Part shown: positions 14,581 to 22,784 of the stretch, in pieces
How positions within the stretch are numbered: the stretch's first letter is position 1
How the letters are laid out: each line of letters begins with the position of its first letter
Source of the DNA: a virus
DNA length: 49,709 nt
Direction: 5' to 3' (one strand)
IMG/VR virus record: IMGVR_UViG_3300009082_000006
Span: 1 to 49,709 of that record
Position numbers and translations under genes: made by a program
The notes under the pieces: generated by a model
What the model saw: the letters and a program-made list of their open reading frames with translations, nothing else
What the model was told of the DNA's origin: nothing
The model's database searches: none

Positions 14581-15005
14581 TCAGCCCGCGCGCAATAGCG
14601 ACGCTCGGCTTGGGCTTTCTCCCGGCGCTCCTTGCGCGGCTTGGACTTTGGCGGGCTGAACAGCCGGCGCAACAGCCGCAAATTCAGACCCGGATCAGCT
14701 TAGTCAGCGCGCGGTCATTGTTGATTGAAGTGCCCGAGATTGAGACAATTGGCGCGATCGCTTCGCGTGATTTTTTTGCCCACGGGGCAGCGCTCGAACA
14801 ACCTGCATTGCGCGCGAGGAAAGTTTCGGGACAGCCAGATGCGCGCGCCACAGTGGCCGTGGTGGCGCGTAAGCTGATCGCCGAGGCAACGGCAAGGGGC
14901 GCAGGAAAATCGCGCGCAAGAAAGAAAATTGACGGATCAGGCGGGCGCGATGCATCCGGCCTGAATTCCAAGCGCACCACCAGCAAGGAGCGAACCCTTG
15001 ATTAA
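14577..15005 (+). CDS. Hypothetical basic protein (142 aa)
   Basis: The N-terminal 30 residues are hydrophobic with a few arginines (MISPRAIATLGLGFLPALLA). The middle has SLVSARSLLIEVPEIETI, and the C-terminus is very basic (GKSRARKKIDGSGGRD, NSKRTTSKERTLD). I do not recognise it. It is linked by an ATGA overlap to the previous gene, so is likely part of the virion set. Confidence 0.55.
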   Translation: MISPRAIATLGLGFLPALLARLGLWRAEQPAQQPQIQTRISLVSARSLLIEVPEIETIGAIASRDFFAHGAALEQPALRARKVSGQPDARATVAVVARKLIAEATARGAGKSRARKKIDGSGGRDASGLNSKRTTSKERTLD

Positions 15006-15300
15006 GTTCAGCCCGAAAGACGAAGCCGAGGAAATCTATTACGGGGCGGATTTCGCCGCCGTCCTTTCCCCGGGCGAAACCATCGTTTCAGCTTCGGCGA
15101 CAATCCGGGTTCTCGAAGGAACCGACCCGACCCCGGGCGCGATGATCGTTGCGACCACAGTTTTCAGCGGATCAAAGGCCGAGCAATTTGTTGTCGGCGG
15201 GGTCCCGGGCACGCGCTATAAATTGGCGATCCATATCGTCACCAGCCGCGGGCAGAAATTCATTGACGGCGGGCCGCTGTCAATCAACCAGCGCGATTAG
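14998..15300 (+). CDS. Ig-like virion accessory protein (100 aa, TTG start)
   Basis: The sequence has the look of a single beta-sandwich: AAVLSPGETIVSASATIRVL, then MIVATTVFSGSKAEQFVVGG, then TRYKLAIHIVTSRGQKF. Similar one-domain proteins occur with tail-fibre genes and are called fibre or phage-Ig proteins. The TTG start at 14998 follows AAGGAG with good spacing and overlaps the end of the previous gene by 8 bases. Confidence 0.6.
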   Translation: MIKFSPKDEAEEIYYGADFAAVLSPGETIVSASATIRVLEGTDPTPGAMIVATTVFSGSKAEQFVVGGVPGTRYKLAIHIVTSRGQKFIDGGPLSINQRD

Positions 15301-15312
15301 AAAGGAATCACA

Positions 15313-15612
15313 GTGCAGCAAGGCGATCACCATCCGGACCCGGCAATCGAGCGCAGGGACCTTGAATCACGAAGATTCCGGCTTGATGCAACGATCAATA
15401 TCACCCACATCATCACCACGGTCATGCTGATCTTCGCGCTTTTCAAGTGGGGCGCCGGCATCGAGGCGATGCTGATGCGGCATGATGTGACGATCGACAC
15501 GTTGAAGGATCGCCAGATGCAAATCGCAAACGATACGCAGGCGCAACTTCTGGAAATCAATCGAAAGATCGACCGCTTGATCGAGCGCAGCATGGTCAAG
15601 CACGGTCAATGA
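15313..15612 (+). CDS. Single-span membrane protein of the lysis cassette (99 aa, GTG start)
   Basis: A charged N-terminus of about 28 residues is followed by one transmembrane helix (INITHIITTVMLIFALFKW) and a C-terminal coiled coil (LKDRQMQIANDTQAQLLEI). It is the first gene of the lysis cassette, just before the endolysin, so a holin of the single-span kind or an inner-membrane spanin is likely. The GTG follows AAAGGAATCACA. Confidence 0.55.
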   Translation: MQQGDHHPDPAIERRDLESRRFRLDATINITHIITTVMLIFALFKWGAGIEAMLMRHDVTIDTLKDRQMQIANDTQAQLLEINRKIDRLIERSMVKHGQ

Positions 15613-15639
15613 TGCTGCAGCAAATCGAAGGGGTTGGCG

Positions 15640-16125
15640 ATGAATGATCCGGCGTGGCTAATCGAAGCGCGCAGGCATATCGGAACGCGCGAAATCCCCG
15701 GCGGAAAGCATGAACCGAAAATCCTCGCATGGTGGAAAGCAATCAAGCGGGGCGGAATCAAGACGGACGAAGTTCCGTGGTGCGCCGCATTCGTCGGCGG
15801 ATGCCTTGAGGCGGTCGGGATTGTTTCGAGCCGCTTTGAAAGCGCACGGTCCTATCTGCAATGGGGTATCCCGATCACCCTTCCGGCGCGCGGATGCATC
15901 GTGGTTTTCTCGCGCAAAGGCGGCGGGCATGTTGGCTTTCTCGAAGGCGTCGATTCAAGCGGCCGGCTTATGATCCTTGGCGGCAATCAAGGCGATGCCG
16001 TCAGCGTGGCGCCATTCGATCGCACCCGGGTTGTCGGCTATCGCTGGCCCGCTGCAGTCCCGGTTCGCCCGGGCAATATCGCGGTCATCGAGTCCAGCGA
16101 AAAATCTTCGGAGAATGAAGCATGA
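15640..16125 (+). CDS. Endolysin, TIGR02594/CHAP-like amidase or peptidase (161 aa)
   Basis: The N-terminal PAWLIEARRHIGTREIPG and the PWCAAFVGGCLEAVGI core fit the TIGR02594 family of phage cell-wall hydrolases with a cysteine peptidase fold. The likely catalytic pair is C48 (in PWCAAF) and H97 (in GGGHVGF), numbered from ATG 15640. That ATG is preferred to an in-frame TTG at 15634 because of the AAGGGG spacing. It would cleave peptidoglycan peptide bonds once holins open the membrane; no signal peptide is seen. Confidence 0.8.
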   Translation: MNDPAWLIEARRHIGTREIPGGKHEPKILAWWKAIKRGGIKTDEVPWCAAFVGGCLEAVGIVSSRFESARSYLQWGIPITLPARGCIVVFSRKGGGHVGFLEGVDSSGRLMILGGNQGDAVSVAPFDRTRVVGYRWPAAVPVRPGNIAVIESSEKSSENEA

Positions 16126-16295
16126 AAACAGTTCTTGTCCTTGCCGTCCTGATCCTGATCGCTGGCTGCAGTTCTGCGGTCCCGTCGATGCGCTATTGCG
16201 ACAAGGTTGAATATATTCGCGAAGGCACGAAAGTGAAGATCGATGCCACTTGCCAGATTCCGGCGGGTGGCGCTTTGCCGGGCGCCGGCTTTTAA
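16122..16295 (+). CDS. Small lipoprotein, possible outer-membrane spanin (57 aa)
   Basis: MKTVLVLAVLILIAGC is a lipoprotein signal with lipobox IAGC; the mature part of 42 residues holds two more cysteines. The ATG overlaps the endolysin stop (ATGA). Position and size fit an Rz1-like outer-membrane lipoprotein that completes lysis, but it is not proline-rich as many Rz1 proteins are, so the role is inference. Confidence 0.65.
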   Translation: MKTVLVLAVLILIAGCSSAVPSMRYCDKVEYIREGTKVKIDATCQIPAGGALPGAGF

Positions 16296-16310
16296 CCAAG
16301 GAGAAACGGA

Positions 16311-16538
16311 ATGGGAATTTTTGCAAACCCGGCAGGATATCGCACCCTAATTTTTGGCTTGACCTATGTCATCGGCGGTCTGGCGACGATGCTTGGCGTC
16401 ACGATCGATCCTGAAACGCTGAAGGAATTCGGCGACAGCCTGAATGCGGTCATCGGCGGCGGCATGACTGCGACCGGCGTTGGAATCGTCATCTTTCGCG
16501 CCATCACGAAATCTCCGATCCTGAAAAAGCCTGAATGA
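16311..16538 (+). CDS. Holin-like membrane protein (75 aa)
   Basis: There are two hydrophobic stretches: RTLIFGLTYVIGGLATMLGV and, after a polar turn, LNAVIGGGMTATGVGIVIFRA. Basic residues follow. Two spans, small size and location right after the endolysin and lipoprotein suggest a class II holin. The ribosome-binding site AAGGAGAAACGGA is strong. Confidence 0.6.
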   Translation: MGIFANPAGYRTLIFGLTYVIGGLATMLGVTIDPETLKEFGDSLNAVIGGGMTATGVGIVIFRAITKSPILKKPE

Positions 16539-17281
16539 TTTCGTATTTCACCGACCCGGGGCTGGATGAGGCGATCCTGACTTTCCAGCACCGGAGGCAG
16601 GCTGGGGAAGCGGTTCGCTTTTATCTTGCCGAAGGCGACAGTTGGTTTTCGATCGGCGGGGCGACTTCGAACCTGCTGATGGCGCTGGACGATCCTGATT
16701 CATTGATCGTCAGTTGCGCGTATCCGGGCGACACGCTGCGCAATATGTCGCAGATGGGCAACGAACCATTCCTGATGCTTTTGACGCCTTGGTACGGCGC
16801 AATTTGGGACGGCGTTCTGCTTTCCGCTGGCGGGAACGATGTCCTCGGGAATATCAGCCGCCTAGTTAATCGCGACGGCCTGATCCTGAATCGGGTTGTC
16901 AGCTTGCTTGATGACATCGAGGCTGGATATCTGCGCTTGACCAGATCGGTCGCGATCGAGCAGCGATGCCCGGTCTATGCCCACACCTACGACTATCCCG
17001 TCAGCGATCCGCACGGCGGATTCTGGCGCCTTGGTCCTTGGGTCGGCGACAAGCTTTTGGCGGCTGGGATCGATGTCGATCGGCATGACGAAATCATTTC
17101 CGACTTGATCGATTTGATGGCGTCGCGCCTTTACCGAATCCCGGGCCTGAAGGTTCAGGAAACGCGCGGCATCCTGCAGCGTCATCGCTGGGGCATGATC
17201 GGCGGTCAAAAGCACTGGCGGAATGAAATCCACCCGTCGAAATCCGGCTACGATCTTCTCGCGGAAAAATGGGAAATATGA
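16535..17281 (+). CDS. SGNH/GDSL-type hydrolase (248 aa)
   Basis: The family's spaced blocks are visible: block I FYLAEGDSWFS with nucleophile S36, block III LLSAGGNDVLG with N101, and block V WRNEIHPSKSGYDLLAEKW with H233. The usual Asp of DxxH is replaced by Asn 230. SGNH enzymes remove acyl or acetyl esters from lipids or polysaccharides. No signal peptide is seen, so it could act in the cell, on the virion, or after lysis. Its place between holin-like and secreted nuclease genes suggests envelope or capsule ester attack, which is inference. Confidence 0.7.
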   Translation: MISYFTDPGLDEAILTFQHRRQAGEAVRFYLAEGDSWFSIGGATSNLLMALDDPDSLIVSCAYPGDTLRNMSQMGNEPFLMLLTPWYGAIWDGVLLSAGGNDVLGNISRLVNRDGLILNRVVSLLDDIEAGYLRLTRSVAIEQRCPVYAHTYDYPVSDPHGGFWRLGPWVGDKLLAAGIDVDRHDEIISDLIDLMASRLYRIPGLKVQETRGILQRHRWGMIGGQKHWRNEIHPSKSGYDLLAEKWEI

Positions 17282-17658
17282 AACGAATCACGATCTTTTT
17301 CGCCAGCTTCGCTTTGCTGGCTGGCGGGGCGCTGGTTTCAGCTTCAGGACCGGCGTATCCGGCCGACCCTGCGATGAACGAAGTCCGGATATGCGGAACC
17401 CCGGAGCGCGACGAAACGGGGCGCATAAAGCGCCGATCTGATGTCCTTCTGGCTTTCCGCGACCTGTATCCATGCCCGGCGACCGGAAAGACCCGCGGGG
17501 CATGCCCGGGATGGAATATTGACCACGTTATCCCGCTTGCCTGTTCCGGATGCGACAGCGTTCCGAATCTTCAGTGGCTTCCGGTCGAAATCAAGCGATG
17601 CGCTGGCGCATTTTGCAAGGATCGGTGGGAACGTAAAATTTACTGCACCAAGCAATAG
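17278..17658 (+). CDS. Secreted HNH-type nuclease (126 aa)
   Basis: An N-terminal signal peptide (MKRITIFFASFALLAGGALV) precedes a compact cysteine-rich HNH domain: GACPGWNIDHVIPLACSGC and VPNLQWLPVEIK, with the DH pair and the downstream Asn and Lys of the motif. It ends KDRWERKIYC. The cysteines probably form disulfides in the periplasm. Such proteins are common near phage lysis genes; degrading DNA outside the cytoplasm or aiding release are possible roles. The ATG overlaps the previous stop (ATGA). Confidence 0.7.
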   Translation: MKRITIFFASFALLAGGALVSASGPAYPADPAMNEVRICGTPERDETGRIKRRSDVLLAFRDLYPCPATGKTRGACPGWNIDHVIPLACSGCDSVPNLQWLPVEIKRCAGAFCKDRWERKIYCTKQ

Positions 17659-17675
17659 GCGCGAAAGGGCTTTTC

Positions 17676-17876
17676 ATGGCAGACGAAGCCGATCGCGCGC
17701 AGGCGCAAACGGAGGCATTCGAGGAACAGGCAGTAGCAAGGTGCATCGGATACGAAATCCCGGCCGGCAAGGCTGGGGATTGTGACCTTTGCGGGGAATG
17801 GTCCGGCCGGCTGATCAAAGGGATTTGTGCGCCATGCCGGGATCGATTGTTAAAACAGGGGGTGAAGATCGAATGA
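17676..17876 (+). CDS. TraR/DksA-type C4 zinc finger protein (66 aa)
   Basis: An N-terminal helix (ADEADRAQAQTEAFEEQAVA) precedes a C36-x2-C39 and C51-x2-C54 zinc finger, the layout of short TraR/DksA-like proteins in phages and conjugative plasmids. Such proteins insert into the RNA polymerase secondary channel and alter host promoter choice. Finding it between lysis and tail-chaperone genes is unusual for a regulator. It overlaps the next gene by ATGA. Confidence 0.75.
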   Translation: MADEADRAQAQTEAFEEQAVARCIGYEIPAGKAGDCDLCGEWSGRLIKGICAPCRDRLLKQGVKIE

Positions 17877-18283
17877 GCACTGAAATCAAGCAAGACGAAT
17901 TCTCAGCAATCGCGCCAATCGGCGCGACTGTTAATTTTTGCGGGCAGGAAATTGAAATCACCCCGCTTAAAGTTGGGCAACTGCCAAAGTTCGCGCGGGC
18001 GATTCGCGGCATCGATCTAGGCAAGCTTACTGCCGTCGAAACTGGCGAAATTGGCGTCCTGATGGATTTGGTAGCCGATCACGGCGAACAGATAATCGAT
18101 GCGACATCGATCGCGACCGGCCTGAGCGTCGGCGCAATTGAAAAGGCCGATGTCGATGAACTGATCGTCCTTGCGCTGACGGTGATCAGGATCAATGCGG
18201 ATTTTTTCGCCCGGCGCCTGACCCCGGCAATGCGAACGGCAGCGGGGCAGGCGGCGACCCTTGGGGATGGGCAGACAGCATAA
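17873..18283 (+). CDS. Tail assembly chaperone, gpG-like form (136 aa)
   Basis: This is the unshifted product: a mostly helical acidic protein (FARAIRGIDLGKLTAVETGE, LMDLVADHGEQII) placed directly before the tape measure gene, as for lambda G. It would hold the tape measure protein during tail assembly. The start ATG 17873 overlaps the previous stop (ATGA). Its gene contains a slippery site at 18202-18208 that yields the longer form. Confidence 0.75.
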   Translation: MSTEIKQDEFSAIAPIGATVNFCGQEIEITPLKVGQLPKFARAIRGIDLGKLTAVETGEIGVLMDLVADHGEQIIDATSIATGLSVGAIEKADVDELIVLALTVIRINADFFARRLTPAMRTAAGQAATLGDGQTA

Positions 18284-18477
18284 ATGCGCTAGTCGTCGCC
18301 GGGCACCCGTTCGGCGACATCATGGGATACACAATCCACCAAGTCGCTGAATTCCTTTCGGCGAATGAACGCGCGCGCCGGGAGCAAAGGATTGGCGACA
18401 CAATCATGCTGCGGATGGCGCAGGGCGACGCAAAACCGTTCAAGGCATATCTCGGCAGGCTAAGAAAAGGCGAATGA
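17873..18477 (+). CDS. Tail assembly chaperone, gpGT-like frameshift product (201 aa)
   Basis: A -1 slip on T TTT TTC (18202-18208) after residue F112 gives a frame open to the TGA at 18475-18477. The added 89 residues include DPWGWADSINALVVAGHPFG, then IHQVAEFLSANERARRE and KPFKAYLGRLRKG, which are typical of the T half of lambda GT-like chaperones. This second frame has no start of its own that would cover the conserved WGWADSI part, so frameshifting explains it best. The tape measure gene starts 4 bases later. Confidence 0.75.
18202..18208 (+). promoter_or_regulatory. Programmed -1 frameshift slippery site
   Basis: T TTT TTC, in register with the gpG-like frame (codons GAT TTT TTC), fits the X XXY YYZ rule. 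It lies 26 codons before the zero-frame stop. No downstream pseudoknot was computed. Confidence 0.75.
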
Positions 18478-18480
18478 CGC

Positions 18481-21400
18481 ATGGCGACCCCTGACGTATC
18501 GATTCGGATCAGCGCTGAACTTCGCGAGTTCAAATCCGCGCTCAATCAAATCCGCGGCGACATGGCCGGGCTTGCGAATCAGGCGCGGGTGTCGTCTGGC
18601 ACCGCGAATAAAGGCATCGCTCAGATTGCCGGGACCACCCGCGCTGCCGCGTCTGCCGTCAAAGGGCTGATCGCCGGTTTCGCCGCGTTCCAAGGGATTC
18701 AGCTTTTTGCCGGCTTGATCAAGCAAGGGATCGAGTTCAACAAGACGCTCGAAACCGCAGAACTTGGAATCGCATCGCTGATCGCGGCGCAGGGCGAACT
18801 TGTTGACGCGCAGGGGAAATCGGTTAAGGGGCAGGAGGCGCTTACCGTTGCGATCGGCCTGTCGAAAGACCAGATGCAAAAGCTTCGGATCGCCGGCCTT
18901 GAGACTGCGGCGACCACGACCCAGCTTGTCGAAGCATTCCAGCAAGCGGTCGGCCCGGGCCTGACTGCCGGCCTGAATCTTGACGAAATCCGCGGGATCA
19001 CGATTCAGATTGTCCAAGCGGCCGGCGCGCTTGGCGTCCCGATGAATCAAATCGCGCAGGAAGTTCGAACGATCATCGACGGGACGATCGATATCAATGC
19101 GCGAGTCGCGAAATCGCTCGGGATCACCAATGAACAGGTCAAGACTTGGAAAGCGCAAGGCACCCTAGTCGAAGAACTGAATACCCGGCTTGAGGCTTTC
19201 ACCCTTGCCGGAAAAGCCGCGGCGGATACCTTCGAGGTGATCGCAAGCAATACCGCGGAAGCGTTCGAATCGATTTCCGGGCAAGTCACGAAAGGATTTT
19301 TCGACAGCATCAAGACCGCGCTGAAGGATGCGACCTCCGGAATCTTCGACACCGCGACGCTTGGGATCAGCGCGACATTCAGCGATATCGCAGACCTGAT
19401 CGAATACGTCATCACGCTGATCGGCGACGGGCTGGCTGGCGCGATCAGCGGCGTCGTTGCGCTTGCTGCCGACTTCTCCGAATACATCAAGGAAAACCGC
19501 GAGGACGTTTACGAACTGGTCGATTCGGTCAAATTCCTTGTCGAGCAGTTCGGGCTTTTGCTTGGATCGGTTATCGGGATCGGCGGCGAAATCGCTGATG
19601 TCGGCACCAAGACATCGGCATTCTCGAAAATCCTTCAGACCGTCGCCGTCTTGCTTGCCGGCGTTCGCGATGGATTCCGCGTGATCACTGCAGCGGTCTT
19701 GTATTTGGGCGGATCGCTGGTCAAATTCCTTCTCGCGCCGCTTGAGGGCTTCATTCGCATCCTCGGGAAAGCGGCCGGCCTGATGGACGATGACCTTGGC
19801 GCGAAGGTCGAAGGATGGGCTGACAGCCTGAACAAATTCAGGAATCTAGGGCAGCAAGCGGCCCGGGACATCATCAAGCCCGTCGCGGATGGAACCGGCG
19901 CAGTCGCGACGGCAATCAAGCAAATCGGCGACCTGCAGAATGCCGCGGCTCGGGCGGCGAAGGAACAGAAAGCCGCGGGCGGTTCGGCTGCAGCGGGCGG
20001 GGCAATCACCGGGTCCAAGACTGCCGGGCAGGATGCCGCAAAGTTCAGGCTTCCGGAAATCAAAAAGGCTGCGGAGGATTCCTTCAGGCTGATCGCTGAC
20101 GGCCTGCAGCGCGAATCCGCGGCCTACGATCAAGCGCTTGAGGATCGGCGAATCTCGATCGCCGAATGGTACGCGGAGAAATCGCTTCTCGCGGAGCAGG
20201 ATTTCGACAACAGCCGCGCGCAGCTTCAGCGGGAGCGCGACGCGCAGGCTGCGCACCTTGCCGAACTTGCCGCGCTGGCGTCGCGAACCACCGACTCTGA
20301 TGATCGCGCCAAGACCGAAAAGGAGATCCAGCAAACCAAGGAATCGGTCGCGAAGATCGATGCCGACCTGATCATCCTTGAGCGCGATCGCGCCTCCCAG
20401 CTTGCCAAGCTTGCCGGCGATGCCGCGGCGAAGGAGCGCGAATATCAGCGGGCGATCGGCGACACCCGAACCGCTTTGCTTCGTGCGCAGGGGCAGGAAC
20501 TCGAAGCGCGCCTGTCCGAAATCAAGCGGGCATATGACGAGGCCCGGAATCAATTCGCGAATGACCCGAATGCGCTGGACATCGTTGACAAGCTTTTCAA
20601 CACCGAAAGGGCGCGGGCGAAGTTCGATGATCTTCAGCGGCAGTTCGACGAGATCATCGCCCGGTCCCGCGCGCGCGCCGATGAACTGAACAACCTTGTC
20701 CAAGTCGGCGGATTAAGCGGCGATACCGCGCAGGCGCAGTCAAGCGCAGACCGGCAGCGCACGGTCGCTGAATTGCAATCAGTGACGGCCGCGATGAATG
20801 ATCTTGCGGTTGCGACGAACAATCCGGCGATCGTTCAAGGAGCGCAAGCCGCCGGCCTTGCGCTTCAGTCGATGGCGATCGAAAGCGCAACCGGATGGGA
20901 AGCGGCAGCGATCACGCTGCGGTCATCGCTGCAGAACATGAGCGACGATCTTGCTGGATTCGTCACCAATACTGCCGTGCAAAGCTTCGCCGGCATGTTC
21001 GAGGATTTGGTAAGCGGGTCGAAATCGGCGAAGGATGCCATGCTCGATATGGTGCGCGGATTCGCCGCAAGCTTGGCGCGAATGGCAGCGCAAGCGCTTG
21101 CAACGTGGGCGATCCTGCAGGTCATCCCCGAGCCGTATCGAAGCGCGATCGGCGGGCTTTTGAAAGTCACCGCATCAGTGAATCATGGCGGCGGGATCGT
21201 TGGAGCATCGGGCGGTCGCCGGCAAGTGTCGCCGCTGATCTTCGCCGCCGCGCCGCGCTACCATGAGGGCGGCATCGCTGGGCTTCAGCCAAACGAAGTG
21301 CCTGCAATCCTGCAGAAAGGCGAGGAAGTGCTGGCGAAGAATGACCCGCGCAACGTCCAGAACGGCGGCGCAGCGGCGGCAGGGGGCGGCGGAACGCGGA

Positions 21401-21519
21401 TCATCAACGTGATCGATCCGTCGCTGGTGTCGGATTATTTGACGACAAGCGCTGGCGAAAAGACGATCCTGAATATTCTTCAGCGGAATTCAGGCGCAGT
21501 TCGACAAACGCTTGCATAA
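18481..21519 (+). CDS. Tail tape measure protein (1012 aa)
   Basis: The protein begins MATPDVSIRISAELREFKSA, typical of tape measure proteins. There is a hydrophobic stretch at about residues 52-85 (GLIAGFAAFQGIQLFAGLI), another around 270-330 (GDGLAGAISGVVALAA), long coiled coils at about 520-760 (KTEKEIQQTKESVAKIDADL), and a Gly/His-rich end (HGGGIVGASGG). Its length sets tail length; by the usual 1.5 angstrom per residue rule the tail would be roughly 150 nm. It is the longest helical protein of the tail block and directly follows the chaperones. Confidence 0.9.
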   Translation: MATPDVSIRISAELREFKSALNQIRGDMAGLANQARVSSGTANKGIAQIAGTTRAAASAVKGLIAGFAAFQGIQLFAGLIKQGIEFNKTLETAELGIASLIAAQGELVDAQGKSVKGQEALTVAIGLSKDQMQKLRIAGLETAATTTQLVEAFQQAVGPGLTAGLNLDEIRGITIQIVQAAGALGVPMNQIAQEVRTIIDGTIDINARVAKSLGITNEQVKTWKAQGTLVEELNTRLEAFTLAGKAAADTFEVIASNTAEAFESISGQVTKGFFDSIKTALKDATSGIFDTATLGISATFSDIADLIEYVITLIGDGLAGAISGVVALAADFSEYIKENREDVYELVDSVKFLVEQFGLLLGSVIGIGGEIADVGTKTSAFSKILQTVAVLLAGVRDGFRVITAAVLYLGGSLVKFLLAPLEGFIRILGKAAGLMDDDLGAKVEGWADSLNKFRNLGQQAARDIIKPVADGTGAVATAIKQIGDLQNAAARAAKEQKAAGGSAAAGGAITGSKTAGQDAAKFRLPEIKKAAEDSFRLIADGLQRESAAYDQALEDRRISIAEWYAEKSLLAEQDFDNSRAQLQRERDAQAAHLAELAALASRTTDSDDRAKTEKEIQQTKESVAKIDADLIILERDRASQLAKLAGDAAAKEREYQRAIGDTRTALLRAQGQELEARLSEIKRAYDEARNQFANDPNALDIVDKLFNTERARAKFDDLQRQFDEIIARSRARADELNNLVQVGGLSGDTAQAQSSADRQRTVAELQSVTAAMNDLAVATNNPAIVQGAQAAGLALQSMAIESATGWEAAAITLRSSLQNMSDDLAGFVTNTAVQSFAGMFEDLVSGSKSAKDAMLDMVRGFAASLARMAAQALATWAILQVIPEPYRSAIGGLLKVTASVNHGGGIVGASGGRRQVSPLIFAAAPRYHEGGIAGLQPNEVPAILQKGEEVLAKNDPRNVQNGGAAAAGGGGTRIINVIDPSLVSDYLTTSAGEKTILNILQRNSGAVRQTLA

Positions 21520-21530
21520 AGGGGAATCAA

Positions 21531-22784
21531 TTGGCCTACAAAATCGGAACAATCACCAACGCGAACGGGCAGACGGCTTACAAAAATCTGCTCTATCTGA
21601 TCCGCCTTTTATGCGGCGGATTTGGCGACATCGGGACGGTCGGCGGAAGCCGGGTCGGAACCGGGGCGCTCAACAACTTCGAGGCGTCGCCGCTTTCCGT
21701 CACTGAAACTTGGACGCTGACTTGCACTGCCGCTGCGGTCGATGGCGGCACCTTCAGCGTGACCGGATCGGTATCAGGCGCGCAGGCAAGCGCTACCGTT
21801 GGAACCCCTTATTCAAATACCTTCGTCAGCTTCACGATCAGCGATGGCGCGACCGACTTTCAGGTCGGCGATTCCTTCACCGTTCCGGTCACGCAGGGGC
21901 AACTCGCTGCCGATGGTGCTGAATGGGAAATCATGCGCTACACCACCGGGAGCGGCGATCACGAATTGATAATGAAGGCGCCCGGCCTTTCCGGAACCGA
22001 GGAAATCTTCATCGGCCTCAAGACCTACGAAAGCATCCCGGGCGATTATTACAACTACAAAATCGGAACCTTTTCCGGATACGTCGCGCAGAATCCTTTT
22101 GAGACTCAGCCGAACGCGAAAATCCAAGGATGCCCGGCGCACAATAATGCGATCACCTATTTCATCAGCGTGAACGGACAGCGGATTGCGGCTTGCCTGA
22201 AGGTCGGAACCCCGGTCTATGAGCATTTCTACGCAGGGAAAATTCTCCCCTATGCGAAGCCGGGCGAATATCCATATCCGATGCTTAATGCCGCCATGCT
22301 GCGCACTGCTGCAGCGACCCGATTCAGCGACACAAACCAGCAATTCCCGTACCACGGATACCGGGTTAATGAATCCTACAACGCATTGATGCTGCGCGAT
22401 CCCGGGGCTGTTTATCAATATTGCTGGGCGCATCCATTCAGCTTTCGCGGCGCATCAAATTCTTCGTGGATTTTGCACGGATCGCCGTCCCAATCGGTCA
22501 TGGTGCCGGCCGGAACCGATTATCAGTTGGAACCGATAATTCTCGGATCGATGTCCATTCTTTCGCTTTGGGGTGAGATCGACGGAATTTATGCCATTTC
22601 AGGATTCAACAACGGAGTCGAAAACGTCTTGCAAATCGGCGGATCATCGACCATCGATCAAACCGGAATGACGGTTCTTGAGGCGGTCGAAGCGATCCTC
22701 GGAGTCGGCGGGCGCGCATTCGTTGTCCTGCAGAATTTGAACCGAACGACTTGGCGCGATTACATCGCGATGGAGATGAACTGA
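21531..22784 (+). CDS. Tail protein, distal-tail-like (417 aa, TTG start)
   Basis: The first gene after the tape measure begins MAYKIGTITNANGQTAYKNL and includes an Ig-like segment (LTCTAAAVDGGTFSVTGSVS, GATDFQVGDSFTVPV). The rest is beta-rich with aromatic patches (YHGYRVNESYNALML). I recall similar proteins in the tail-tip clusters of related siphoviruses. The TTG start at 21531 follows AAAGGGGAATCAA. It is probably a tail-tip or distal tail component. Confidence 0.6.
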   Translation: MAYKIGTITNANGQTAYKNLLYLIRLLCGGFGDIGTVGGSRVGTGALNNFEASPLSVTETWTLTCTAAAVDGGTFSVTGSVSGAQASATVGTPYSNTFVSFTISDGATDFQVGDSFTVPVTQGQLAADGAEWEIMRYTTGSGDHELIMKAPGLSGTEEIFIGLKTYESIPGDYYNYKIGTFSGYVAQNPFETQPNAKIQGCPAHNNAITYFISVNGQRIAACLKVGTPVYEHFYAGKILPYAKPGEYPYPMLNAAMLRTAAATRFSDTNQQFPYHGYRVNESYNALMLRDPGAVYQYCWAHPFSFRGASNSSWILHGSPSQSVMVPAGTDYQLEPIILGSMSILSLWGEIDGIYAISGFNNGVENVLQIGGSSTIDQTGMTVLEAVEAILGVGGRAFVVLQNLNRTTWRDYIAMEMN

